Below are positions 1-11,012 of a stretch of 64,000 nucleotides of DNA, in pieces. Within the stretch, counting starts at the first letter, position 1, and each line of letters begins with the position of its first letter. The position numbers and the translations under genes were made by a program. The notes beneath the pieces were generated by a model, which worked only from the letters and a program-made list of their open reading frames with translations, was not told the origin of the DNA and did not search any database. The stretch is from contig JAQFVV010012396.1 of assembly GCA_028023455.1 (NCBI GenBank), positions 23,703,330 to 23,767,329 on the forward strand, written 5' to 3'. The DNA is from Epiperipatus broadwayi. Its lineage: Eukaryota; Onychophora; Udeonychophora; Euonychophora; Peripatidae.

Positions 1-504
1 AAGCTGTTGGTTTGATTATAGGATGTATTTTGTAAAAAAATATGTGATACTCAATAAAAATGTATCAGGGAGATTTCTAGACCCCCAAAGTCAGGGCTGG
101 TATAGCATAATTTCTATACAGTAGTTGAAAACAAATGAAAAATCTTGTATTTAATTATATATAATGCCTGAGAGTTTTCCCAATGTAAACATTATCAACA
201 CCCATTGAGATAATAAAAATATGTAATTGAGACATTTATTTTATATAGCGTGATGTTTATAAATTGTAATAAACTAAAGATCAGCTTTTCAAGCTAATTC
301 ACATGCGCTTTATGAATCTTAATAATAAATGAATACTTTCACTTCCAACACAAGATAAAGTCTTTGTGAAAGAATAGAATGAATCCACCTATTCTTTCAA
401 CCCAAATGGTTAAGTATGGGCAAATTTTAAGGTCTGGAAATGAAAGCATGAAGATAAACCAATCACTTTAAATTACTTTTTACTATGTCTGAATGAATGA
501 CATA

Positions 505-715
505 AAAATACTGAGGGAAATAAACATTTTGATAAGCCTCATATTGTGAATGCTGAACTTGAATCTCATTTCTCATCTCGCACACAGTCACATTATTTGT
601 TAAGATCTAACAGTTTTCTTTCAAAAGTTAACCTTGATAATGGTGGTTGCTATTCCGTAGAAACATCGGTTTTTAATGGAAAACAATACACGGGATAGCC
701 CAAAAAGTTATAATT
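505..715 (+). mobile_element. Orphan 3' end of a Penelope-like element
   Basis: This segment closely matches, on the opposite strand, the terminal 3' region of the PLE at 40690-42480. The shared stretch runs from GGGAAATAAACATTTTGATA to a block ending near AAAAAGTTATAATTTATAT. It holds no coding sequence of its own, so it is a 5'-truncated copy or a detached terminal repeat. The part at 630-671 can fold like a degenerate hammerhead (separate entry). The identity rests on direct comparison within the window. Confidence 0.75.
630..671 (+). ncRNA. Degenerate hammerhead-like motif in PLE 3' end
   Basis: Order seen: AACC (stem I 5' side), TTGATAA (core box, consensus CTGATGA), a segment that can pair ATGG with CCGT as stem II, GAAAC (second core box), ATC, then GGTT (stem I 3' side, pairs with AACC). 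The core differs from consensus at two positions and the cleavage triplet is ATC rather than GTC, so activity is unlikely. Hammerheads at PLE terminal repeats are established knowledge, which makes this a plausible remnant. Confidence 0.45.
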
Positions 716-769
716 TATATATATATATAAGCATAAAGCATATAAAAGCATAAAGCTAAACTAGTCAAT

Positions 770-1204
770 AAATAATCAAAATTTATCCCAAATTCACAAT
801 TCAACCAGCCTAGCCAAGAAAATAAACTCTAAATCACTACCAATGGTTTCACTGCTGCAAGCAGACTTCTCAAGTGTAAAGAACTACAAAATAGCAACAT
901 ATTTAAACTAAACATTGTCCACAATTGCATGTACTTCCCATACACCCTTAATATTAAAGTAACTTTTGCTTCAGAATTATAAATTTTTAATAATAAAGAT
1001 TCTTTAATTCTTCTTTTTATTTCATTTTTCTCAAAGAAGATAACCTTAGCTTCATCAAAATTAATAATGTGGCCCATATCTTTTACATGCATATATAAGG
1101 CAGAAATAAGATTTATTTGTAGCCCTACTTTTGTGTACCTTTATTCTTTCATTTAAGCTCAAACTACTCTGTCCAATATATACCTTCTTATAAAAACAAA
1201 AAAG
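770..1204 (-). pseudogene. Penelope-like GIY-YIG endonuclease fragment, inverted copy
   Basis: Read on the minus strand, this encodes a broken GIY-YIG endonuclease end of a PLE. A YIG-type segment (TATATTGGACAG) and a following LNERIKVHKS-like helix lie near 1160-1120 in one frame. The domain continues in another frame as the reading frame at 1092-829, with INFDEAKV near residues 10-17 and RRIKESLLLKIYNSEA near 27-42. The same stretch appears on the plus strand at 2100-2500, so the two are inverted repeats. The copy is frameshifted, and after the shared block it drifts from its partner. It abuts the plus-strand RT fragment head to head at about 1205-1212. It is a dead fragment. Confidence 0.72.
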
Positions 1205-1209
1205 GAAAT

Positions 1210-1625
1210 GGGCATTTGGTAGTTTGGATATTAAGAATATGTATCAATCTGTTAATAGATTAAACAGTATTGATGTACTTATGTCTGTGTTGCTTAAACA
1301 TGGCTCATTGTCAAAGAATAAAATTAAAGTTATCAAATATTTGCTTTTATTATTGGAGGATTCTACATATTTTACTTATAATAGTGATTTATATATGATT
1401 ATGGAAGGGTGGATGATAGATAATATTATTTCTCCCTTAATTTGTTCAGTTTATATTAATTATTTGGAAGAGGAAATTATTATTAAAAAGAATTGTTTAT
1501 ATTTAAAGTTATTTGTTAGATATGTATATGATTGTTTGTTTGTAGTTGAGAATGATAAATTGAAAGAGTTGGTAAATGAGTTTAATTGTTTTGATCCTTC
1601 TATAAAATATGTGAGTGAAGGAGAG
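1210..1625 (+). pseudogene. Penelope-like reverse transcriptase fragment, decayed
   Basis: The 135-residue frame resembles the RT palm of Penelope-like elements. An LDIKNMYQSV-like motif A opens it (family pattern FDVxNLYxSV). A motif B remnant near residues 61-80 has the glycine-rich turn mostly lost (MEGWMIDNIISPLI; family QxxGLxMGxPLSP). Motif C reads RYVYDCLFV near residues 99-107, where the family has YVDD, so one catalytic aspartate is replaced by tyrosine. The N-terminal RT region is absent, and the frame starts abruptly at the junction with the inverted copy to the left. Downstream the frame breaks, but recognisable PLE sequence continues. Clearly inactive. Confidence 0.75.
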
Positions 1626-2510
1626 GGTTAGAGTTTGTTAAATTAAAATTTTTAGATCTATTAGATTAAAAATGTAAAGAATAATTCTTTGGTATGTAGT
1701 CATTATGTTAAGAGTAAAGAGTTAATACCTATAATTAAACCTGATAGCTATCAATCTGTGTCTCATAAAGTAGCTGCTTTAAGAAATTATTGTTGAGGTA
1801 ACTTTGTTACCAAAGAGTCAGTTTTATAAAGATTATTTGAGGGTTGGCTATTCTGGTAAATTTGTTAAAACTTTTATTTACTAGTAATAATATCTGTGAT
1901 GATGTAAAGGGTAATGAAAAATATGATTTTATTTATTTTCCATTTAAATTGTTTTTCTTATAAAATTGTACGTAAAAGTAGTAATTTTTTTGGAAATAAA
2001 AAAATTGCTTGGAAAAGGGGTATTATTTTGAATAATTTATTAAATAACACAAAGGAAATATTTGATAAAAAGTAGTGCATATTATCTTTCATTTTGTAAA
2101 AAGGTATGCATAGGATAAAGTAGTTTGAGCTTAAATGAAAGAATATAGGTACATAAAAGTAGGGTTAAAAATAAATATCTTATTTTTGTCTTTTATATCC
2201 ATATAAAAGATACAGGCAACACTATTAATTTTGATGAAGCTAAGGTTGTCTTCTTTGATAGAAATAAAATGAAAAGAATTAAAGAATCTTTATTATTAAA
2301 AATTTATAATTCTGAAGCAATTAATTTATTTAAATGTTGTTTTAATATTAAGGATAGATGGAAAGCAAGTGGAATTGTGAGTAGTGTTTAGTTTGAATAT
2401 GTTATTTTGTAATTCTTTACATGTGAGAAGTTGCTTCTAGCAGTAAAACCATTAGTAGGGATTTAGAGTTTATTTTCTTGGTTAGTCTGATTCAATTGTA
2501 AATTTGGGGT
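1626..2510 (+). pseudogene. Decayed RT thumb, linker and GIY-YIG tail of the same Penelope-like copy
   Basis: Sequence after the RT fragment continues the same element with many stops. A FLDL-type motif follows the RT near 1655, and a GIY-YIG segment lies near 2105-2370. Near 2216-2330 one frame reads INFDEAKVVFFDRNKMK followed by RIKESLLLKIYNSEA, matching the minus-strand copy at 829-1092. The block runs into a short (TA)n near 2520, which is taken as the 3' boundary. Recognition rests on the GIY-YIG family pattern and on the internal duplicate. Confidence 0.65.
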
Positions 2511-2519
2511 AATTATGAT

Positions 2520-5500
2520 TTTATATATATATAAAATTACTTTGAGATTACAAATCATACAACAGTCACAATAAGAAATTGAAATGCTTTCTAGCCATAG
2601 TTAAAAAACACATTTTATGAGAAAGAGTATTTTTTCTGTCATTATCTTATTTTTTTATATGGATGAATTTCTGAAACATTTAGGTCAGAAAGAATGAATA
2701 TTTGTTGCCACAAAGTTGCATTTTATGTCTTAGAAAAGCTGTTAGAAATCTATAATATGCTATGATTTGAAAGATAAAAACTATGTTATAAAATACCAAG
2801 TAAATGTAACCAGACATATCTATACATTAATAAATTAGCCCATATATTAAAAGTTTAATGACATGAAGGAAATTATAATAGAGGAAATGACAGATATATC
2901 TAAAATAGCAGACATATGTGTGCAAATGAATATATGCTTGATTAAATAACAGAATAAGTGGATGGGGAGGGAAAATTACTAGTAAAAATACTAATCATGT
3001 GATAATGACAAATAGTTTCACATATCAACCAAATGTGATGACAATGTATAATGCTTAGAAATCATGCATTAAAGTTTCTTTAAAAAAATTAAAAGTAGAA
3101 AAATCAAGTCATCATATATAATATATAATAATTTTTACTGACTGTTTCTTTTGATATAATAACTTAGTTAGTTGGAGCATCACATTAAATTTAGAATCAT
3201 AAATCTTATGTTCTCATGTTCAATTCTCAAACTAGTAATCACTGATTGGACCAGCAATTTTGAAGTAGGCAATATAATCCTACATAAAACTTAATGATGA
3301 ATACTAACTTGTATTTATAAATATGTAAATAAAATTTGAATTTAAGAAAAGTCATTTAATAGGCCAATAAAATGGTAGAAATAGTTCATTATGTAATTGC
3401 AAGTACTATTTTCCTTTGCTTGATTTATTTTATGTTTTAATATAAGTTGTAATTTTTCAAATAACTTCTAGTTTTAAAGCTGTTTATCAAATGAATTCAT
3501 TACAGTAATTTGTTGCTATCACATGATCACCATCTCTTATATTAGCACATAGTAGTGAAATGTAATAAAATTCCTTACTGAAGTAGCTACAAAATCATAC
3601 TTTTACATTAAATGTATACAAATAAATGCATTAATAGTTTAACAATAATGTTTGAATAAAGTCATTCATCTTACTGCTATTTACAATCATCAATTAAGTT
3701 TACTATATCTTAGGAATGAATCCTGAAATTAATAAACAAATTAGAAGTAACATATTTTATAGTAAAATCATATAATATGCTCAAAGTTTTTTAACAAAAC
3801 TTTTATTGATAATTTAATTTTTACATTTGTCAATAATATATATATGCTAAATTTTAATATTGTTTTTTTAAGATAAACATTTACTTTATAAGATTTTAAT
3901 TGTTTTTTATGGTATCTTGAAATCAACTACACCTGAAATGATCTTGAATTTATTATACATTTTTCAAATAAAATATATTACTTGTATATAATATTCTTTT
4001 TTATTTGAAATAAACAAAACTGTTCTTATAATTAATTTTTATTTTTCTTTAAATTCATTCTGACAATTATTGAAGTAAACGTCAATAAATAATTATTAAA
4101 AGAAATTTAATTGGTTAGCATCTCGCTGAGATAAATTTTCTTTTGCACAACTTATTTTTTAATGAGTTTATTTTGATTTATAAATCACGCTTGGATAAAA
4201 AAATAATAATAAAAAGTTCCCCTTAGTGATATTTCTTTTGCACTTTTAATCAGAAATTAATTAAATATATTAATTAAAACATTCTTAACATTATTACAAT
4301 TATTTTGATGTCTCTTTTGTTATTTTGTATGAAAGATTAATCTTAATATGGTTAATATTTTTATATAGTTATAAATGACAATGAAAAAAAGAGACATTAA
4401 TTTCTCCTATAAAGTAATAAAAAATATTTCAATTTTATATACCTTTTAGAATCAGACTTAACTTCTTAGTATCTAACGAATAGATGCAGTATAATAATAA
4501 TAACTTCTATTTATGTGTGTGTGTGTGTAGAATAAATCATTTACGAATATTTTAACACACACATATATATATATATATTAGATTACAGAAACATCTCACT
4601 GCTAAAAATGTAATTTTCTTTTACTTAATTAGATCCTCTTTCATGTAAAGCATTGAGAAAAATAATTTAATTACAAATCTTGACAAAAATAATATTAAAA
4701 ACTAAAGTAAACCAGGAATTTAACGCCAATAAAAGAATGATACATCATTATACAGTGGTGAAATGATCTATATAGTTTAACACAGTAGTAAAATGATTAA
4801 ACTTGAAAGCTTAAATTAAGAGACTAAGACCAACTCTATATTCGATTATTACATGGCCTTGTGAACAATGTTTCTTTTGAGTTTTTTTTTTATTTATTTT
4901 AATGGTAAAGTCTGCATTATTTTCTAATTAAATGTTTTGTTTTTATGTTCATTGCATTAATACTCTTCTGACCTAACAGTTTAACTTGAGAACTTTATCC
5001 ATCACATAATAATTTATATAAATTCTTATTTATTTATAGTACTGTAGATATACATTTACTTACTAATACTGGATTGCTTATTTGTTTGGCTATGGTCAAT
5101 TATTTAAATAAAAATAAATCCTGAAAAATTTTCCAAAGTTCTTACAGACTATCAGTGAAGGGAACAACAACTTCATACTTCCAAATCAGGATGCTCAGAT
5201 TGGCCTGTATAAGAGAAAATTTAGGTTAAAGATAAGGTGGCCGTTCTTATCTTTATAAAAGTTGCTATCTTGGGTCATGGTTTGTGAGGTTTCTCTGTGA
5301 GCAAAATAATATTGCTTGACTATTTGAAATTTCAAGGTGCATTCTTTACAGGTTAAAGCCTGTTTAAGTATTAACATATACTTCCTGTGCACTCAATAAA
5401 ATATAATTACAATTCAGACAAATTTGTAACTCTCTGTCACATTGATCACTTGTATAAAAATCCATTTAAACATCTATAAAGAAAAAAATACTGTCAAACA

Positions 5501-6550
5501 TTTTGTTTGAAACTGTATCAACATTCTGTTAAGCTGTAATGATGGTTTTGTTTTCAAAAAACTACTACAAATTACCCTGAAATATTTCATTTGAATGCTA
5601 ACTATGAATATGGTAATAGTAAATAGATATTTATGCATTGTATAACCTGCCTTGAAAGTGCTAAGCATTTAATATTTTTGCACTCTTTATAGCTTCTTTT
5701 TCAAGTGTGTCACACACTTTTAATTTTATTTATTATGCATTGTATAAAAAAAAAAATTAAATTTTTGATATTTTTTTTTTTTATCATTTGTTTAATAGGA
5801 AATTAAATGCATTATTTATTCCTTCATTTATTAAGAAATAATCAATAATTTTATTACACATTTAAAACTATTAAAAATATCTTTGCTATGCCATGTTCAG
5901 GATATTTCTACTTTGGTCTGCTTTAAATTGTTCAAATTTAAATAAATACTTCCACCATTTATTCTTTACAAAATATCGTTTGTTTTTTTTAATAAAACAT
6001 ATTTATTATTAATATTTTTTCCACTAATAAATGTGAATGGAAATAGAAAGCTAGTCTGCAAATGTACCAGGTTACATCAAAATTGAAGATGAATTGCTCA
6101 TTTAACAACTATAAATAATTGTAATATTAATAATGGTATTAGCAATCATAGTAATCAAGGTGTTTAATTTGACTTTTTTTTTTTAGTAACTGTACAAAAC
6201 ATGAATTTTACTTATGCATGGTCTTTAAGATCTAAATGTAGACACTATTTGTATCTGAGAATTTCATATGCTTCATAATATAACTATTTCCTCTCGATAA
6301 TTTTATTCTATAAAACTTTTCAAATTCATTTTATATGTAATATTGGATATTTTCTATAAGCAGATAAAACCAACATACCTTCTGTAGCATTGAAATGGTT
6401 TAATTTTCTCACAGAATGTTTTATCATCAGTCATGCTTTCCAAATAGATTACATATAAATTTGATCAATAAAAACAACATTATATTTATTGGATAAATAT
6501 ATATTTATTAATTTTAAAACAAAATTTATTCATTACCCTAAAGAATATAT
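2520..6550. other. AT-rich intergenic sequence, no gene seen
   Basis: I see no coding pattern, splice-like structure or RNA gene. The short open frames at 5195-5392 and 5474-5668 have low-complexity composition and no motif. It holds short (TG)n and (TA)n tracts near 4517-4580 and poly-A or poly-T runs. A 45-bp scrap at 3519-3560 matches the 450-bp hammerhead repeat family. Confidence 0.6.
3519..3560 (-). repeat. Scrap of the 450-bp hammerhead repeat family
   Basis: ATCACATGATCACCATCTCT followed by TATATTAGCACATA matches the segment repeated at 43229-43265, 37170-37200 and 48044-48075. No ribozyme core is present in this scrap. Confidence 0.5.
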
Positions 6551-7025
6551 ATATATTGTAACGATATATAAATATGTCGTTACATTAATTTAAAATAAAA
6601 ACTTAAAAGTTCGCATATAAAAATAAGTGTATTAAAAAGAAAGAAAAAAACTAAACGCTAAAATTAAAATGTTTGTTAAACGTATATACATTCGCACAGA
6701 TGCCAAACTTTAAAAATATTTAAAAAAAAAAAAAACAAATAAATAAGTATTTGAACGTACTTTTTTATAAAAAAAAAAAGTATAAGATTTAAAAATAAAA
6801 ACAGGTATTAATTGATTCTTGTAATCTGTAAATGGAAATGATTGTTTATAAATTGTTTGAAAAGCAAGCTAGCCATGGGCTCTTGTATAATTAAAATGAT
6901 CTGATGAAAGATAGATAAAAAAAAAAGAGAAATTAGCTTGACCAATGGAAGCACTAAGCCTTGGCTCGGACCCTAACGAAAGTGATGGATTAGTGACGTT
7001 TTGTTGATTGAATCTGTGTGGATAA

Positions 7026-7034
7026 TATAAAAAG
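7026..7034 (+). promoter_or_regulatory. TATA box of the solo LTR, copy A
   Basis: TATAAAAAG lies about 470 bases from the LTR start. The homologous place in copy B (14710-14717) has TATAAAAG with similar surroundings, so the box is conserved between copies. No transcript evidence is available. Confidence 0.5.
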
Positions 7035-7449
7035 GGAAATACAGTTTTTTCGGGCAGTTCCAGTGTTGTGTGTTTGAGAGGTGGTAGGATGCACATACCA
7101 CACTCTCTATTTAAAAAGGAAAAATGAAAAGACTGTGATACCTTGAACCAGCTATTGCCATCTCCAGTACATTATCTTCCAATGGAGCCATCGCGGGAAT
7201 TAAAAGCAGAAACCTGGACTCTTCTACCGTGAGCTATGAACTTTACAAATTAACAACAACCAAAAAAAGTAATTAAGAACTTTCATCATTGATTTTTTTT
7301 TTAAAGATTCAGCTAATTTAAATTTTAAAATGAACTCTTATTTGATTTTCCAATTAATAATTGATTGTTTAAATTTATATAGTTAAGTTTTGCTAAAATC
7401 ATTTCCATTTTATTATTTTTATTTGTAGTAATATTTATTGTAGAAATTA

Positions 7450-7735
7450 TTAAATGCATTACATTTAAGGTGGGTATAGACATTGCATAGATTCGTTAGC
7501 GGTTGATTATGTTGTGGTTTTCACAGTAGATTACAATATATAAGTCAACGATGTCATAGAGTGTCCTATGATGAACACCAAAGGGTCTCCTGTATTCCCT
7601 CAGCAATTGACGTTATCGATTGACTTTGTAGTTCGATCATTTGTGTTTAATTTGGAATGTTTTTGACCGTGGAATCTATGTAATCGATCTATACCCAACA
7701 TTTTTAAACAAATCTGTGCGAACGTATTTAAATGT
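7450..7735. repeat. Module X in solo LTR copy A, with inverted ends
   Basis: This module begins GTGGGTATAGAC and its other end, read inversely, is GTTGGGTATAGATC; both are followed by a CATAGATTC-like block. It therefore has short terminal inverted repeats, like a MITE. In copy B the same module sits at 15655-15985, after module Y rather than before it. Confidence 0.6.
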
Positions 7736-8250
7736 TAAATTTAAGTCAGGTGTGAAGGGCTATATAGTTTTGTAAAGTTATATTAAGGGAGGGTAATCTT
7801 AGGTTATTTGTTTCGTTGTTAAATTGGGTCAATGAATTGGATATATTTGTGTAGTTAGTAGATGTAGTATGAGATCCGCTTCAGGCAGGATTGCATATAT
7901 ATGCCACACCCTCTGTTTGCCTATGGATGGGTTTGTAAGTCGGCAGAAGACCGCAGTCCATTCCTATGGAGTTTTTTGTTTATTGTTCTACTTGCCAACA
8001 GATGTAACATTCCTGTTGGTGGAGAGTCAATGTCTTCTCTATTTCTACTTATTGTTCAGATGTACATTCCTAACAGTATAGTATTTTGTGTTGTCGTATC
8101 ATGCTACATTGAATACATGAATGTATCAGATGGATTGGCGCCAGTTTGGTTGCAAAATTTGTTGCCTAAGGTTAAATCAGGGAAGAATATTTTCTTTTCA
8201 AATGCAGATCTATGTAGTCTATTCATACTTGACCATCTAAATAAAATATT
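7735..8250 (+). repeat. Module Y in solo LTR copy A
   Basis: It begins AAATGTTAAATTTAAGTCAG and ends near CATACTTGACCATCTAAATA. The same block occupies 15180-15650 in copy B. Its order relative to module X is reversed between the two copies. Confidence 0.6.
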
Positions 8251-8629
8251 AAACACATTGAAATTTATGTAAATGTACAATTAAAGAGTAATATAAAAAT
8301 CTAAAAATGTTAAACCTATTCCTCAAATTTAGAATGATTTTATATGTATGTAAATAAATATTTTTATGTGTTAATTTCTGGAAGTGGCTTTTATTTATTT
8401 ATATTTAAGATATAAATTAAGATATAGATTTTTATCTCTGCGTCTCCACTGAGCTAGTGACTTGGGCTAACGATCGGAATATTTAAATAAAGTGGAATCT
8501 TAACAGCGCGTATCTGCCTACTCTATAAATTTTTCTAGGCTCAAATGCCTAGATGGTGCCCTGGTAGTTGCAAATATTGTTTTTGCGGTTAGATTCGATC
8601 TCCACTTACTTCCGATTGTTATAATATAT

Positions 8630-10180
8630 ATTATATGCATACTTAATAGTAATTTTATTTTGTAAAATATAACTTAGAGAAATGTTTCTTTTTTATTTAA
8701 ATTTAAATATTCTTTTATTAATCAACAATAATAGTGATATTATCAGTAAGATAATGTTTCTTACATTTCAAGCTTAGTTTCATCAATCTTTATATTCAAA
8801 TCCATTTTTCTCCTACTATTGATTTTGATTTTCCATGCTTGTCTTTAATACCAATATTTTTTATCATGTGATGTCCTTATTGATTTTAGTCCTTTTTTAA
8901 TTTTTATTATGTAACCATTCTTGTATCACAAATTATTTATTCTTATTTTATGAATTAATGTTTTTTATTGCTGTTTGCAGATTCTAATGAAGATATTAAT
9001 GAGATTTTTTTTTTCTTTTTTAATTTTTCTATTTTTCTAATTCAAGTTTCTTCACACTATCTCAAACTGCACTTGAATTAGCATAGATTCTCTTTATAAA
9101 ATTAATTAGTTTATTATCTATTAAATACATTTCATGTACTATCCAATACATTTTTTTTTATTAATGTGAAGCTTTCATGATGATTGTACCTCATAATCAT
9201 CCTTTTAATTTTGCTTTACAAATAAACTTAGACACTTGGATTGAATTGTTAATTTGCAGTCATTTTTTGATTTTCACATTCTATCTTGCCTTATGAATTA
9301 CATTCAAACTAATTATCTCTATAATATGTTATTGTTTTTACATTCATGCAGAAATCCTTCAAATTATTTAATATTCCTTTATTTTTACTGACAAAATATT
9401 ATTACTGATATAAGATAGTAATACAATTTCCAGGAATCAATTAATTTTCCATTGATATCTGTCTTTATTCTCATTTTGTATTATTTTTTTTTTGTTTTGG
9501 CTATTATTTTATAAAGATTTTTAATCATATATATTTGTCAGCATTTGGATTCTCAATATTATTTTTGTATATCTCTATACTGAATTTTAACAATTTTTTC
9601 TATTCCTCCTTTTTCTTTTTTATCTCATTGCACTTTTTTTATAATATAGTGTTTTTCTAGTTTTAAATTGTCCATATAGTTTTCCAGAGATCATTTTTTC
9701 TGTACCAGTTTTCATATGTATTATTATTGTTTCTGAAGTTACTTTATAATTTTAAAGTTTGTTTTGTTTTTTCATGTAAAGTATTATTATTTTTATTACT
9801 TAATTAATATTTGCCATATAATAGGTCTATAATATTTATTAATAATTTAAATGTAAGAAAAGTAATCTTTTTTAAAAATAATTACTTATCCACAATTAAT
9901 CATTAACATTTAAAATGCAATTCATTTCACGGAACACACCGAAACAACACACACACACACACATATAATATAGGTAGTCATCACAAACCATAATGTTTTT
10001 TTTTTTTTTTTATGAATAATATACTGGCTTGATAGTTTACATAAAAAGCTTATTTAAAAAAATATCAAAAGCTTGTTGACTCTTAACAAAGTAATTTTTG
10101 TTTTCTGATTTTTCCAATCCTTTGCTGAAAATAAGCTCCACATTTAGTCCAAAAGTTATTCAATATAGATTGCGGAATCA
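8630..10180. other. AT-rich intergenic sequence, no gene seen
   Basis: Long T-rich stretches with no coding pattern. A (CA)n tract lies near 9948-9962 and an oligo-T run near 9996-10010. No repeat shared with the rest of the window was noticed. Confidence 0.55.
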
Positions 10181-10477
10181 TGTTAGAATGTAGCTCTCAA
10201 TCTTGAGTCATTTTGCATCGTAATATATACCGTTTATATACATAAAAATATACATACACATACAATAATATTAAGGTATTTTTTGAGTAACCATACTTAA
10301 TATTTCAGTTGTATTAATTTAATATTTAATAGAATATGCATATAATTTATATACTTGGAGTTTTAGATGTAATTATATAAAGGATTTGAACTCAGACTTT
10401 TAAGCTTCCGTCTGCTATCCACTCTATCTCATACAACCAATACACATGATCACACATGTGAAAAACGTAAATGATTT

Positions 10478-10514
10478 CCAATATATTTTGTGCTGACCCA
10501 GCACTCATCAGTTG
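10478..10514 (-). ncRNA. Hammerhead-like motif, family 2, left arm
   Basis: On the minus strand: CAA, CTGATGA, then a perfect 6-bp stem II hairpin (GTGCTG, GGT loop, CAGCAC), then AAAA where the core needs GAAA, then TTGG pairing back to CAA. The mutated second core box makes cleavage unlikely. Confidence 0.5.
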
Positions 10515-10528
10515 ATCCATATCATCAT

Positions 10529-10567
<39 letters not shown>
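10529..10567. repeat. (CA)n(TA)n microsatellite
   Basis: A CA run passes directly into a TA run in the centre of the inverted dimer. Confidence 0.9.
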
Positions 10568-10681
10568 GAAGATAGCAAATCTTCAAACTTTAATAGACAA
10601 ACTTTAAATTCACTCCACCATTTAACTTTTCAGTCATCCTAACCAAACACATTATATTTATGAATGGGATATAGATCTGGA

Positions 10682-10723
10682 CCAACTGATGAGAGCTGGT
10701 TCAGCATGAAACACATATATTGA
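10682..10723 (+). ncRNA. Hammerhead-like motif, family 2, right arm
   Basis: CCAA is followed by CTGATGA, a stem II hairpin (GCTG, GTT, CAGC), GAAAC, and a TTGA that can pair with part of CCAA. Both catalytic boxes match consensus. The position of the usual GTC triplet reads ATA, which is unfavourable. Comparison with the left arm and with 46.6, 49.6 and 50.1 kb suggests an ancestral CCAA/TTGG stem I. Confidence 0.55.
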
Positions 10724-10910
10724 AGATGATTTATCTTCTTCACATATGTGTGGCCATGTGCATCAGTTGTATAAGATAAAACAAATATCTGAAGGCATCT
10801 TGAAAGTCTGGGTTCAAGTTCTTATATAATTATATTAATTTAGTAAAAGTGTATGTTGAACTTGAAATTTATTCAAGTATGAATGTTTTTTTAGCATAAA
10901 GAAAGGAATT

Positions 10911-11012
10911 TTTTTTCATGTGTCATAGCATCAGCCAGGAAGTGAAACCGCTAACCTGGGACAACTGCGTGTAAAGCATCTGTCGCTGACCTCTCGACCT
11001 CCAATGCTTGAC
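10911..11012 (-). mobile_element. tRNA-derived SINE with UAC anticodon loop
   Basis: On the minus strand the unit folds like a tRNA. The acceptor pair is GCATTGG with CTGATGC, the anticodon loop is TTTACAC (UAC, valine type), a degenerate B box lies near CCAGGTT...CACTTCC, and the tail is TATGACACATG plus oligo-A. It is flanked by GAAAGGAATTT and GAAAGGAAATT as a target duplication. The 3' LTR lacks it at the matching place near 22670. It is too degenerate to be a working tRNA. Confidence 0.7.

Larger units (their letters stand above)
6557..8623 (+). mobile_element. Solo LTR, about 2.07 kb (copy A)
   Basis: It starts TGTAACG and ends near TTGTTATA, consistent with a decayed TG...CA terminus of the TGTAACG...GTTACA type. 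A diverged second copy lies at 14281-16385. The two share the start, a TATA region, two internal modules, and an end block that includes CACTGAGCTAGTGAC and TATCTGCCTACT. The second copy's boundaries are independently fixed by an empty site, which supports the boundaries here. The flanks are both ATATA-like but too repetitive to prove a duplication. No interior or second LTR adjoins, so it is called a solo LTR. The open frames at 6869-7096 and 7869-8272 lie inside it, are not shared intact with copy B, and are taken as chance. Confidence 0.68.
10330..10845. mobile_element. Inverted dimer of hammerhead-like repeat family 2
   Basis: The left part (about 10365-10665, minus sense) and right part (about 10670-10850, plus sense) are copies of one unit in opposite orientation. 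Each outer end carries an AATTATATAA block next to a TTGAAC-C-AGACTTT-like block, so the ends are imperfect inverted repeats. The centre holds (CA)n followed by (TA)n. It is absent from the 3' LTR, so it is an insertion, and TATTAATTTA flanks both sides as a probable target duplication. Units of this family also lie at 49485-50130 and 46560-46650. The 64-residue frame at 10392-10586 runs through the microsatellite and is not a gene. Confidence 0.65.

Noticed and set aside
7869-8272. Overlapping 70- and 123-residue frames with hydrophobic segments
   Set aside because: They lie inside solo LTR copy A and are not intact in copy B (15180-15650); no protein motif.
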